From the NCBI GenBank assembly GCA_007115705.1, contig QXEO01000143.1, forward strand, positions 1,606,072 to 1,670,071: a DNA stretch of 64,000 nt. Direction: 5' to 3'. The translations under genes and the position numbers were made by a program. The DNA comes from Dactylis glomerata (taxonomy: Eukaryota > Streptophyta > Magnoliopsida > Poales > Poaceae). The first letter of the stretch is position 1. Every line of letters starts with the position of its first letter. Below are positions 1 through 10,640 of this stretch, one piece after another. The notes under the pieces are model-generated. The model was given only the letters and a program-made list of their open reading frames with translations, ran no database searches and was not told the origin of the DNA.

Positions 1-697
1 TAACATGTACTTGTTCAACATGATACAAAGCTCACGATCACATAAAGATCACATCATGGGAGAGAGAGGTGAACCACATAGCTACCGATAGAGCCCTCAG
101 CCCCGGGGATGAACTACTCCCTCCTCATCATAGGAGACAGCAAGGTTGATGGAGATGGCGGTGAGGTCGATGGAGACGGCGGAGACGGCGGAGACGGCGA
201 TGGAGACCGATGGAGATGGCTCCGGGGGCACTTCCCCGTCCCGGCAGGGTGCCGGAACAGAGACTTCTGTCCCCCGAAATTCGTCGGCGATGGCGGCGGA
301 GCTGCGGAACTCTTTCTGGAAAATTGCCGAATCCCCTAGGGTTTTCCGTCTCGGGGCTTTATATAGGCGAAGGTGCGTCGCGAGAAGGCAGCCAGGGGCT
401 CCTCACACATGGGTGGGGCCCTGGTGGTCCCCCTCCGACACTTCTTCGGATCTCTGGAAGCTTCCGGGAAAAATAAGACTTCAGGAACTTGTTTCGTCCA
501 ATTCCGAGAATATTTCCTGTGTATCACTTCTGAAACACAAAAACAGCAGAAAACAGGAAACTGGCACTGTGGCGCTTGTTAATAGGTTAGTTCCGGAAAA
601 TGCATAAAAGTGCCACTAAGTGTAACGAAACAATAGGCAAATGGTGTAAAAACAAGCATGGATCATCAAAAATTATAGATACGTTTGAGACGTATCA
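1..697 (-). repeat. 3' LTR of element A (partial)
   Basis: This matches 6904-7628 almost base for base, so about 840 bp of this LTR lie left of the window. Two length differences separate the copies. The GGAGACGGC repeat near 180-200 has one more 9-bp unit here. A GC-rich palindromic segment present at about 7308-7345 is missing here, where GTGGGGCCC is joined directly (about 412-420). A TATA-like TTTATATAGG lies at 358-367 when read on the plus strand. Confidence 0.9.
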
Positions 698-3590
698 AGC
701 ATCCCCAAGCTTAACTCCTGCTCGTCCTCGAGTAGGTAAGTGATAACAAAAGAATAATTTTTGAGGTGACATGCACCTACACAATCTTGATCATATATGT
801 AAGCATTGTGAGCTGGGATCATCAGAACTTAAAACATGGGCATGAAGATATAATCTTGACAATAAGAACTTAGCAACCATGTTGTAAACATGCAAATGAA
901 CACAAACAAAAGATCATGAAAATGAAACAATGAAAGTCAAACGTGTGTTCACATCATAAGGAAAAACATACAAAAGGTTTTCAGCTTGTCCTTCAAAGAG
1001 AGCAAAACATAAATGCATAGGACACCTCAAAGTTTAAGAGGGCGACTAGATACAAGTAATTTAAGAACAAGTGAAACCAACAATATGAGTCAATCAATGA
1101 ACTTTGGGACAATGCATATCACACTAAGAATGACAACTATGCTCTCTTAACGGTGCATAAAGAAAGAAGGTGGTGACTCAACATAAAAGTAAAAGAAAGG
1201 CCCTTCGCAGAGGGAAGCAGTGATTGCAAGTTTTATAACCTTCAAAAATTATGGTACTTACCGGCTTTGAGCTCTCATTGCCCCCATCATAAGCATCTTG
1301 AATGGTTAAAGTTAATGCGAGAACAATTATGATGCATATGCTTGACAAATCATAAGTTAAAACCTCGTGCCCCGTGAATACGAGTACCCAAACCTCATGC
1401 TACTTTACTTAGAGTCCCAAGCAAGGCTCTTGTCATTGTAAGTATATGCATATCATTGAGAACCGCCAATGGGGTACCTCCGTGCCCGATGACATGGAAC
1501 AAGCCCACACCAAAATGACAGGATAAGCAGACAATGAACACCTCGACATCTCTTTTATTTGCTATATTGTTTAGCTTTTTATTATGAGATGCGTCGTCGA
1601 ATGTTCACCATGGGTATGCTGCAAATTTCCACCATGAATTATGCATGGCTTAGATTGGCGGCCCGGCGTTTCCCTAACACATATACAAACTCCATGATCC
1701 CCACAAGATTCCCAATTCATTTCACACCGCAGGCATCCATAAACAAAAGATCACGATATCAACTCAAATAAGAAGTGCAATGTTGAAAGCTTGCCCCATG
1801 ACAGCATGGCTGGGCTAGAATCCAACTTACAACTTGCAAGCATTACAACTCAACATAAGAGACCACAATGTCAAATTTTTAAGAACAGGAAAAAGTAAAG
1901 TGTGCCTTTCGGTTCGTGAGAGCTTTACTAACCGAATTTCGCATAACACTGGTAAGAGTTTAATTTGAAGAGAAAATAAAAGCAAGTCAAATTTACTTGG
2001 AATAGCAAATTGCTAGTAGGTATGTATGGTGGACACTTTGGAAGACTTTGGCTTTTAGGAGTTGGATGCACGAGTAGAGCTCATACTCAGTACAAGGCGA
2101 GGGCTAGCAAAAGACTGGGAGCGACCAACTAAGAGAGCAATAATGGCCATAATCATGCAAAGCGACAAAGCGACATTAAAAGAAGCATAAGATGGCATCA
2201 AAAGTCAAAAACTAAATGATCATATAGGCTATTGGCGACTTTGTATGAGTCAAAACATGTGTGAGCATGCGCCAAGTCAACCCAAATAAAGCATCAAGGA
2301 GAAAACCAAAATAATGCTTCCAAATAATTAAAACAACGCATGATTTTTTCAAAGGCTCATTAAGCAATCTCAGTTATTTGAGACAAGTCATGCTACAGCA
2401 AAACCACTAAGCATACTATCAAAAAGACATCAAGCATGACATGAAAAAGCCTAAGCCGCAGTCTACACAAGCTCCTTCTTGTACCACTATTTTGCTCAAA
2501 GCTTTTTCTCTTTTCCAACACCATTTGAAATTTTTTAAGACACCTCTTTTGATGAAAACCAATAAAGATCAGAGGCAAAAATACACCTTGATGAAAAGGT
2601 ATGACAAGGTCTGAACGCAAATCAAGGTGAAAACAAAAACCAAAAGCAGTAGCAGAAAAAGAAGAACACTCGGTGAACGATAAGAGTGAAAAACTGAGTG
2701 TTCTTAGCAAATGAAAACGAGTTCATCTCCTCCAAAAGAAACATGATGTGATCTAACCGTTTATTGCAGCAAACAAACAAACCAAACCAACTAAGAAAAC
2801 TAAAACAACTGACGCTCCAAGAAAAACACATAGTGCATGAAGCAATAAAAATATAGTGTTTTGAAAGGTGACCTGATTTTTGCCGATGAAGAAGGGGTGC
2901 CTCGGGGGCATCCCCAAGCTTTGACGCTTGTACTTCTTGGATATTTCTTGGGGTGATGCATGGGCATCCCCAAGCTTGAGCTTTTGTCCATTCTTCAACT
3001 CATCTCATCATTCTCCAATCCCTACACTTGAAAACTTCCTTCATACAAAACTAAACACAATTCTATTAGCAACATTAGTGTAAGCATAAAATATATTCAA
3101 CCTCTTTTAGCTTCAGGTTTCAACTCAAAACCACCACATATATAGCAAATACTACTGTAGAAACTCCCCAAAAAGTTCCATGATCAAAAGAACTCAAAAG
3201 AAAGCGATAAAGTGGCAAACACAAATATTGGCAGAAATCTGTCAAAACTGAACAGCTGACAAAGGTCGAATTTTTGAGGGATTTTCTGTTGCTCAAATCA
3301 AAAAGTGTTCAACTAAGAAAAGTTTGGATATAACCTGGGGCATATGTACAAGAAATCGCAGGTCCAAAAGATATACAGAGAATTTATACGAATTTTTACG
3401 GTGCAGCACCGAAAACAGTTTCAGGACAGCAACATCCCCAAATCTTACCTCACTCAAATTAGAGGCTTCTCTTGGCACAAAAACGAAATAAAAAGGATAA
3501 GGAGCGGTCATTATAGTAGTAATGACTTCCAAGACTCAAATAAAAGAAAAAGTACTGAAATAAACAATGGGTTATTTCCCAAGAGTGCTT
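698..3590 (-). other. Conserved non-coding tail of element A (A/B form)
   Basis: This is the long stretch between the last coding block and the 3' LTR. It has no open frame of note and many stops on both strands. It aligns along its length with 12234-15150 of element B. It aligns in two blocks with the tails of C (23510-26078) and X (58381-60930): the segment about 1232-2050 is replaced there by a different, shorter segment. The polypurine tract lies directly at the LTR (698-712 on the plus strand AGCATCCCCAAGCTT), and the same 12-14 bases recur at about 2909-2923 and 2964-2978. Confidence 0.85.
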
Positions 3591-3594
3591 TTGT

Positions 3595-4705
3595 TTAACG
3601 CCTTTGAGCTAGGCGCAGTAATTTGCAAAGATGCTCATGTGGGCGCCATATAAGAGCTTGAGGCAAAGGCGCCATGTAGGAACTTAAAGCAATAAAGAGC
3701 ATCAAAAAGCAAATGTGAAAGACATTTATATCTGAACCACTTCCTATGAAAAATAGTCTTGTAAAGAGACAAGTCATAAAAGCGCAAAGCAAAAAGCATA
3801 GGAAGGCAGAACAAGTACAACTTCAAGAATTGCAACATAAAGAGGGGAAACTCAATATTATTAAGATCCATCAAACCATGTTTCCCTATCTCATAATAAC
3901 TTTTAGTAGCATCATGAATAGAACTAACAATATCACATAAAGCTTCCCTATCATGAGCCACATGCATAAAAGGATTAATACTCCCCACATGAACAATAGT
4001 AGTAGGAGCAGATTCAACAGAATAATTATTCTCATCACCATAATCATCAAAGGCAGGAGGCATATTATAATCATAACTATTTTTCTCCTCAAAAGTAGGT
4101 GAACTGAAAACATTATACTCATCATCATAAACTAGAGGCTTAGTATCATCAAGAGATAGAGAACTACTATGTCGCAAAGCATATTCATCAAACATATCAT
4201 CATAAGAAGGAACATGGATAGCACTAATGGTACAACAATTATTAACCTTAGAATTGGTACCAAAAAGATTTTCAATATCAAAAGTAGAGTGCTTTTCCCA
4301 ATCATGATCACTAACATAAGTAATAGGCATAGGAACATCATCCCAATCAGAATTATCATAATCTATAGAAGGATCATAACGCTTAGGGGAAGATACCGTG
4401 TCCTCTCGCCTCTTACTCCTCTTCTTCTTCTTCTTCTTCTTCTTACTCTTCTTACTCTCTCCTTTAGGAGGGAGAGACTTGAAGGGCATCTTCTCCACAT
4501 AATCTGGTTTGCTGACAGAAACAACAGAAGAAACTTTGGAGGATTCCTCCTCTCTATTAATAATATCGAAACATCTATTAGTCTTGTCATAGCTTGGCAA
4601 AATATCATGTTTTATAAGATCTTGTAAGTAAGTATTTGCGAGGCAATCTTTAGCACAATAGAGATGACAACCAGGAAGGGTGCTATTAATATCAACATCA
4701 TTCAT
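3595..4705 (-). pseudogene. Membrane-type (env-like?) ORF of element A
   Basis: An open frame of about 350 codons runs from an ATG at 4705 to 3635. The N-terminal half is acidic and contains a run of nearly uninterrupted lysines at about residues 85-100. The C-terminal 80 residues are strongly hydrophobic with two likely membrane helices (for example PLFMLQFLKLYLFCLPMLF), followed by a basic HRKWFRYK stretch and another hydrophobic segment. The same C-terminal pattern (YYExGKxG, then PLF, then HRKW) occurs in the ORF of element X, so it is conserved and not chance. The frame breaks near its end: a neighbouring frame to 3595 carries the terminal LAQRR that X also ends with. The frame is open upstream as far as two consecutive stops at about 4736-4741. 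An env-like role is suggested only by position and membrane segments. Confidence 0.6.
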
Positions 4706-4738
4706 GTCAACCAAAGAAATCTTTCTAGATATCTCTTA

Positions 4739-4930
4739 TCAATTCAAAAACAAGGTAAGCTCATCATGCTGATTGAGAGTAATCTTATCATCACAATACA
4801 AATCTGCGGTACTCGTTCGATTAATTGGGCATTGAAAATTAAAGTGACCTTTTTCACCACAAAATTCACAAAGAAAAGGATAAAGCTCACAAACCCATTC
4901 ACCAAGCACATCTAGATCCTTGAGCCACAT
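4739..4930 (-). pseudogene. CCHC zinc-knuckle segment of gag, element A
   Basis: A 63-codon frame carries CEFCGEKGHFNFQC, a perfect C-X2-C-X4-H-X4-C nucleocapsid knuckle that binds RNA in Gypsy gag proteins. The coding frame continues upstream past the local ATG to about 5040, where it meets the gag frame one base out of register at a run of A residues. It ends in two consecutive stops (TGA TAA) immediately before the membrane-type ORF, which is in the same frame. I infer that gag, knuckle and membrane ORF were once one long reading frame, now broken by one indel and the double stop. Confidence 0.75.
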
Positions 4931-5952
4931 GCTGGTTTCTTCATTTGCGTGGGTGATGCAATAATCTTCCTTGTTGTAATTCTGTTCACAAGGTCTATGT
5001 ATTCCACAAAAATTAACATGCTTATAAGAAATAGTACTTTTAGAAGTTGAGCATGTTTATTGCAATCATCAATAACAATATCACTTTCTATGCAAGTATC
5101 CTTAAAAGGTTCATGATACACGTCCCCATTTCCTTTAGGAACATTCATATGGGAAGCAAAGGCTTTAAAGCAATCAACCATAATTTGAGGATCAAGACCA
5201 TATTTAGCACTAAGCTCTTGAAAAGTGGCAGTTTCAGCGAAAGACTTAATGCAATCAAACTCATAATTCATACCTGATCCTTTACCTTTGTCGCTATCCC
5301 AACCTTCGATATTGTTTTGAATTGTCTCAAGCAGACCCCACTTGGTGTCGACATCCTTGCTTGTGAAAGACCCATCAAAGCATGCATCTAGATAGTCCTT
5401 GTAATGTCTTGGAGGATAGAATTTAGAATAAAAGAGAGGTACAATTTCCTCCCAGCCAATAGATGGACCATCTTCAAGCAGCCGATACCATTCCTCAGCT
5501 CTGCCTTTCAGTGACAAAGAGAATAGCTTCTTCTTAACTTGGTTCATTGAAATACCTGCACACTGGAACAACTCGCATAATTCATGTATAAAGAGCAAAT
5601 GATCACCAGGATGGACAGTTCCATCTCCTAAATAGCACTTATCCCTAACACGTTCAACAATCTTCGTAGGTATTTTAAAAGGATGGGGAGCACAAGCATC
5701 ACTAGAAACATCACATATGGGAGATAAAATATTATCAGAACAAACCTTCTCCACTAAAGCTGGGGGACTAAAAATATCATAATCAACAAAACCAGCTTCC
5801 CCAAGCTTAGACTTTTCTATAGCATTAGCATTAACAGTATTCAAAGCATTCGTACTAATAACATTGCTATGCGAAATAAGCTCCAAAGGATTTTCAATTT
5901 TCTCTTCAAATCTAAAATCAGGAAAAAGACTAAAGAACTCTTTATTTTCCAT
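4912..5952 (-). pseudogene. Gag (capsid) ORF of element A, frameshifted at its end
   Basis: A 346-codon frame starts from the first ATG after the primer site (5952). Residues about 140-190 hold the retrotransposon gag signature: FSLSLKGRAEEWYRLL, then a W and a FYSKFYPP motif, which is the capsid domain of plant Gypsy elements. The N-terminal 120 residues are acidic and not recognised. After about residue 303 the sequence stops looking like gag. The true continuation, which leads into the zinc knuckle, is in the next frame; the change falls at an A run near 5040. Codon 346 is therefore an artefactual end. The product would package element RNA in a cytoplasmic virus-like particle; no polymerase is encoded. 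Confidence 0.8.
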
Positions 5953-6064
5953 TAAGCCTAACTAGTGAAAATAAAAACAAGAAACAAAAAGATATAATTG
6001 CAGAATCTAAAGGAAATAACTCCGAGCACTCACACAGGAGGATGCGAGTACCTTTTACCTTACC

Positions 6065-6082
6065 TCCTCGGCAACGGCGCCA
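6065..6082 (-). other. Primer binding site of element A (tRNA-Asp type)
   Basis: On the minus strand this reads TGGCGCCGTTGCCGAGGA. It matches the complement of the 3' end of plant tRNA-Asp(GTC) except for one base. It lies 10 bases inside the 5' LTR. Confidence 0.85.
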
Positions 6083-6092
6083 GAAAAGAGCT

Positions 6093-7628
6093 TGATGTCT
6101 ACGCACTTCTATTCTTGTAGACACTTGTTTGGCTTCCAAGTGCAGAGGTTTGTAGAACAGCAGCAAGTTTCCCTTAAGTGGATCACCCAAGGTTTATCGA
6201 ACTCAGGGAGGTTAGAGGTCAAAGCTATCCCTCTCAAGCAACCCTGCAATTACGATACAGAAAGTCTCTTGTGTCCCCAACACACCCAATACACTTGTCA
6301 GATGTATAGGTGCACTAGTTCGGCGAAGAGATAGTGAAATACAAGCGGTAGTGATGATTATAAGTAGCAAACATGATGTGAAATAAATATCGCTGCGAGC
6401 AAACAAGTAACAAAATAGCAAGTAAACGGTATGCAATGCTTGGAAACAAGGCCTAGGGATCATACTTTCACTAGTGGACACACTCCCAACAATATAACAT
6501 GACTGAACAAATAACTTCTCTTTGCTAAGGCACTCTAAATTACTCTCCTATTGAATAACACTAATCATCGTGTAGTGGCTACAGAAGCACCCCTTAAAGT
6601 TCATCAAGTACTTGACAAACACCACTCATAGAGATATCCAAATCAAATCACAATTCAAGATAGAAATCATTGCAACTTAAACCAAGTACTAACACGGTGC
6701 ACACACTGTCAACATTACACCATGAAAGGAGGAATAGATCACTCAAACTATCATAGCAATAATTATTCTCATAATCCACAAGAGATCACAATCATAGCCT
6801 AAACCAAGTACCACCATGATGCACGCACTGTCACCGTTACACCATAGCAGGAGGAATAGATTACTTTAATAACATCACTAGAGTACACAAAATATCTAAA
6901 TAATAACATGTACTTGTTCAACATGATACAAAGCTCACGATCACATAAAGATCACATCATGGGAGAGAGAGGTGAACCACATAGCTACCGGTAGAGCCCT
7001 CAGCCCCGGAGATGAACTACTCCCTCCTCATCATAGGAGACAACAAGGTTGATGGAGATGGAGGTGAGGTCGATGGAGACGGCGGAGACGGCGATGGAGA
7101 CCGATGGAGATGGCTCCGGGGGCACTTCCCCGTCCCGGCAGGGTGCCGGAACAGAGACTTCTGTCCCCCGAAATTCATCGGCGATGGCGGCGGAGCTGCG
7201 GAACTCTTTCTGGAAAATTGCCGAATCCCCTAGGGTTTCCCTCTCGAGGCTTTATATAGGCGAAGGGGCGTCGCGAGAGGGCAGCCAGGGGCTCCTCACA
7301 CATGGGTGGCGCGGCCAGGGGCCTGGCCGCGCCAGCCCTATGTGTGGGGCCCTGGTGGCCCCCCTCCGACACTTCTTCGGATCTCTGGAAGCTTCCGGGA
7401 AAAATAAGACTTCAGGAACTTGTTTCGTCCAATTCCGAGAATATTTCCTGTGTATCACTTCTGAAACACAAAAACAGCAGAAAACAAGAAACTGGCACTG
7501 TGGCGCTTGTTAATAGGTTAGTTTCGGAAAATGCATAAAAGGGCCACTAAGTGTAACGAAACAATAGGCAAATGGTGTAAAAACAAGCATGGAGCATAAA
7601 AAATTATAGATACGTTTGAGACGTATCA
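6093..7628 (-). repeat. 5' LTR of element A (1536 bp)
   Basis: The boundaries are set by TGATACGTCTC on the minus strand (complement ends at 7628) and a terminal CA next to the primer-site spacer (plus-strand TGATGTCTACG at 6093). The half nearest 7628 resembles the LTRs of B, C and X. The half from 6093 to about 6900 does not, so the LTR looks composite. The TATA-like motif is near 7250-7260. Confidence 0.9.
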
Positions 7629-7633
7629 AGTAC

Positions 7634-8426
7634 CTAATAGGTATTAAGGTTAGGCATGAGATAAAAAATCATGGAATTCCAAATGAATTCTATAATCAAT
7701 TCTGTGACAGCCAAACAAGTAATTAATAGAATCATAAATAAATTCTTTAATTCCAGCCTCAAATGATGGGAGCCAAACGAGCCCTTAGAGAATAATTTAA
7801 AATTCACAACTATATTTTTTACTACGAAAAAATGTATTTTAGTGCAAACAACATATACTTCTACTGTAAACAAAATATATTTTCCTGAAAGACAAAACAA
7901 GTGAAGTAATTGAGTGTAGCAGCAAACATATCCTTACATATGAAGATATGATTTACTATCTGTTACCACATCCTTCTCATGCAATTGTAAGCAAAATTCT
8001 GTTCCAGCGCTTTTGAGCCTGTAGTAGCAATGAGAAGCCAGAATTCTTGTTTTGAAACTCTCTCAGTTTAAAATTACAGTAAACCATTAGGAATCATCAG
8101 ATTTATGTGAATACAAATTGTGGTACCCTTGGAAGCAATTAAGTTCACAACGTACGTATATTTTTACTTCAAACAACATATATTTTTACTGCAAACAACA
8201 TATACTTTTACTTCAAGCAAAATATATACTTTTGCTTCCATTATTGTAAATAGGCACACTCACACGTCCTTCCTCAAAACGCAAGTAATCTGTCCTATTA
8301 TTGAACAGCATTCACTTACAAGTCCCTTTAAACACACATCAAAACTTGTCCATGAATAAGAGCACATTAATCAGGCAGAAAAAACAGCCGCATGCAAATG
8401 CGCTTTCGTCATTTCAATATGCCCCA
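7634..8426. other. AT-rich host DNA, no gene seen
   Basis: There is no convincing coding signal on either strand. At about 7760-7792 there is a stretch ending GGGAGCCAAACGAGCCC. It resembles the terminus of grass MITEs that begin GGGCTCGTTTGG, but no partner end was found. A short tandem repeat sits at 8157-8238. Confidence 0.5.
8157..8238. repeat. Minisatellite, ~22-bp unit, about 3.5 copies
   Basis: Units of the type TATATTTTTACTTCAAACAACA repeat with a few substitutions. Related but more diverged copies occur at about 7808-7880. Confidence 0.7.
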
Positions 8427-8681
8427 TCAAGAAGTTTCTACTGGGGAGGTCCAAAAATAGTGTGTATAATCATCAAGAAGGATAAGATAATAAAGAAAAC
8501 CAGAATTGCTAGGAACTCGGGAGATCCAAAGATCACAATGTAATAAAGCAAACGGTGTAGCAGTGGTGGTTACAGACGAATAAAATGGTAAATGAATGTG
8601 GCGCTCAAGTTGACAAGCATGCCAAAGGGGCGGCATGTCTTTATTATAGGACATATGCTGGGATGACTGGAGACGCTTCAT
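8427..8681 (-). pseudogene. Copia integrase core, N-terminal fragment
   Basis: The frame contains CQLERHIHLPF, then LLHCDLWISRVPSNSGF and YYLILLDDYTHYFW. This is the start of the rve integrase core of plant Copia elements, including the two Asp-containing strands. It stops shortly after TSPVE, where Copia proteins normally continue for hundreds of residues, so it is truncated. Confidence 0.85.
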
Positions 8682-8966
8682 GGTGTGGTGGCCGGGGTGT
8701 CCAAGGCGGCGATACCAAAGGTCGAGGGAGGCATTGGCGATGTGGGCTTTGGGGTGGTGACGGTGATGTTGGACGACACAATGGGTAGAGTGGCCCGAAG
8801 CTATTTCATCAAAGAATCTCAGTCTGGACTGGAAGGGCCTTCAGAGAAAAACCCCAAGAATCAAATTCAATAGGAACAAAATTGTCAATGGTGAGTTTGC
8901 GAATGTACGGATATAATATTTTTGATAATGTGTGGGACAACAAGAACATTCTTACGATAGAGGGGT

Positions 8967-9158
8967 TTAGAGGAAGAGGGTAGAGTGTGAGAAACCAATG
9001 TGAGAGATCGGAAGAGAGGCACCATTACCAATGGTGATAGTGTGAGCGGAGGAAGGGAGAGAGGAAGAAAGTATACCATGATCAGATGTCATGTGGGTGG
9101 AGGCGCCCAAATCCATGTAGCACTCATGATGTCCAGGGATCTGCAAGTTGCTAAGCAA
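8967..9158 (-). pseudogene. Copia aspartic protease remnant
   Basis: The stretch YMDLGASTHMTSD followed by ITIGNGASLPISHIG is the active-site region of the Copia protease. The usual catalytic D-S-G-A is D-L-G-A here. The upstream link to gag and the downstream link to integrase are out of frame. Confidence 0.8.
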
Positions 9159-9559
9159 GGTGATGAGGGAAGGGCCCAGGTGGTACGGGTAGCCGGTGCG
9201 GCTTGGGACCGTATGTGCTGAGGAAGAAAGGCATCTAGGTGTGGGCCGAGGATGCTAGAGGAGGGAGAGCGCCATGTACGAGACTGTCAGGAGGGTGGCT
9301 GGGATCGCTGCTGAAGGTGAGCATGTGTTGGCTGCCTAGTCCAGGGGTTGTACATCCAGGGAGTGTTGTCACGGCCACGGCACATCCGCCATGACCACGT
9401 GCACTGCCGGAAGTGATGCCCCCGTGGCCATCATTGTATGGAGGAGGAGCCATGGCGCTTGGTCGATGAAGAAGCCATGGCCACCAGGAGCTAGGGGAGG
9501 TGGAGAGCTCTCGACGCAAACGATGCCGCCTGTATGAGGCATGATTTTATTACCACTTG

Positions 9560-10330
9560 CCCAAAGTACAATGCATGACAAATTTTTGGCATCGGTCTTT
9601 TTCTGAGATTCCTCAAGGATGAGCGCGGAGCGGACTTGAAGAAAGATGGGGAACGACACCTCGTATGGTACCTAAGGGTGCATGTGCGAGTACTGTCTGT
9701 TGAGCCACACGGGAGGGCGAGAACGAGCATTGTCATAAGTGACCGGCTAGCCAACATTGGCGAGTGATTCGGAGTGAGACTTGAGCTTTGCAAAATATTC
9801 AGATATCGTCATGTCGCCTTGCGGTGTATTCCGGAATTCAACATCAATAGCAAGGGCATGACTCTTCTTGTTATCGCGAAAGAGATTGGTGATGGCATCC
9901 TAGCTTTATTTTGTGGAAGATCTGGGTACCATGATGATGTCGAAGAGCTCGGGCGAGAACGAGCCATATATCCAGGAGAGAATTATGAATTCATCACAAC
10001 CCCAGTCAGAAGTGGCAGAGGTGTCCGGCGGGGTGCTCTCGGAGAGGACGTGGGCCGTAAGGCCATAGCGACCAAGCGCGGCGAGTTAAAGCTCGTGCCA
10101 TTTGGAGTAGTTGGAGTCCTGAAGATCAAGGGTGATGGGGACAAAGGTCTTGATTTAGCCTGCGTAGGTGGACGGTGAGATCGTAGGGACGATGGTCAAA
10201 GAGGTGGCCGGAGAGGTGGCGGGAAGGAAGGCCTCAAGGTGGCAGCAAAATCTGGCTCGCGTGTTGCGATGCAAGACTCGCGCTGGTCGAGTTCTTTCTT
10301 GCAGGCAGCGAGTTCTTCATCGGTCATGAT
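9560..10330 (-). pseudogene. Copia gag remnant
   Basis: The start ATG is at about 10326-10328 (MTDEELAACKKELDQRE). After stops and frame changes come the Copia gag landmarks FVPITLDLQDSNYSKWHEL (about 10080-10150) and FPIFLQVRSALILEE (about 9605-9655), known from the UBN2-type gag of plant Copia elements. The gene is broken in several places and cannot make a full protein. Confidence 0.7.
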
Positions 10331-10640
10331 GGTAGGGGTGGAGGAGAGGAGGGCTGAGGCTTGGGTTTAAAGATCGGTTTTAGAGAGAGAGGATCAACCC
10401 GTGTAATACCATGTAATTTGGAAAAGTCCATGGTGAGTTTCTAGATCTTAAATACGGCAGCAAAATTTTGCATATTAACATCTAAGCATCAGTTCATAAA
10501 ACACCTGCCGTAGGGAAAAGGATAAAGGGCAACCAAATGCAGTATTGACTAAATATTAGCTAGCATGACATGGTTACCAAGGGCACGTGCAAGCTAATGC
10601 ACTCGGCCACTCGCACAGGGGCTATTCAGTTTGCGGTCAC

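Larger units (their letters stand above)
1..7628 (-). mobile_element. Gypsy LTR retrotransposon A, non-autonomous, left end outside window
   Basis: The element reads on the minus strand. Its 5' LTR is 6093-7628, a tRNA-Asp-type primer site is at 6065-6082, the coding part is about 3595-5952 and a non-coding tail runs 698-3590. The 3' LTR begins at 697 and runs off the window. The LTR starts with TGATACGTCTC, as in elements B, C and X, but the far end of the LTR differs from theirs. No reverse transcriptase, RNase H or integrase is present between the LTRs. The duplicated target on the right should be AGTAC (7629-7633); the left copy cannot be seen. The primer site, the gag type and the relation to B (which has an Athila-type protease) place it near the Athila branch of Gypsy. 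I did not assign a named family. Confidence 0.9.
8427..10411 (-). mobile_element. Decayed Copia retrotransposon remnant
   Basis: Read on the minus strand, pieces of a Copia element occur in the right order: a degraded Met-tRNA primer-like site (about 10400-10411, TGGTATTACACG), gag, protease and the start of the integrase core. Many stops and frame changes interrupt it. It ends inside the integrase core near 8430, so the reverse transcriptase is missing. No LTR could be defined on either side. Confidence 0.8.

Noticed and set aside
7012..7233. Gly/Asp-rich ORFs in the LTR of element A (MNYSLLIIGD...).
   Set aside because: They arise from the GGAGACGGC minisatellite in the LTR and differ between the two LTR copies.
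7670..7792. Possible Tourist-like MITE (end GGGCTCGTTTGG on the minus strand).
   Set aside because: Only one end is visible; the similar motif AGCCAAACAAG nearby is in direct, not inverted, orientation.
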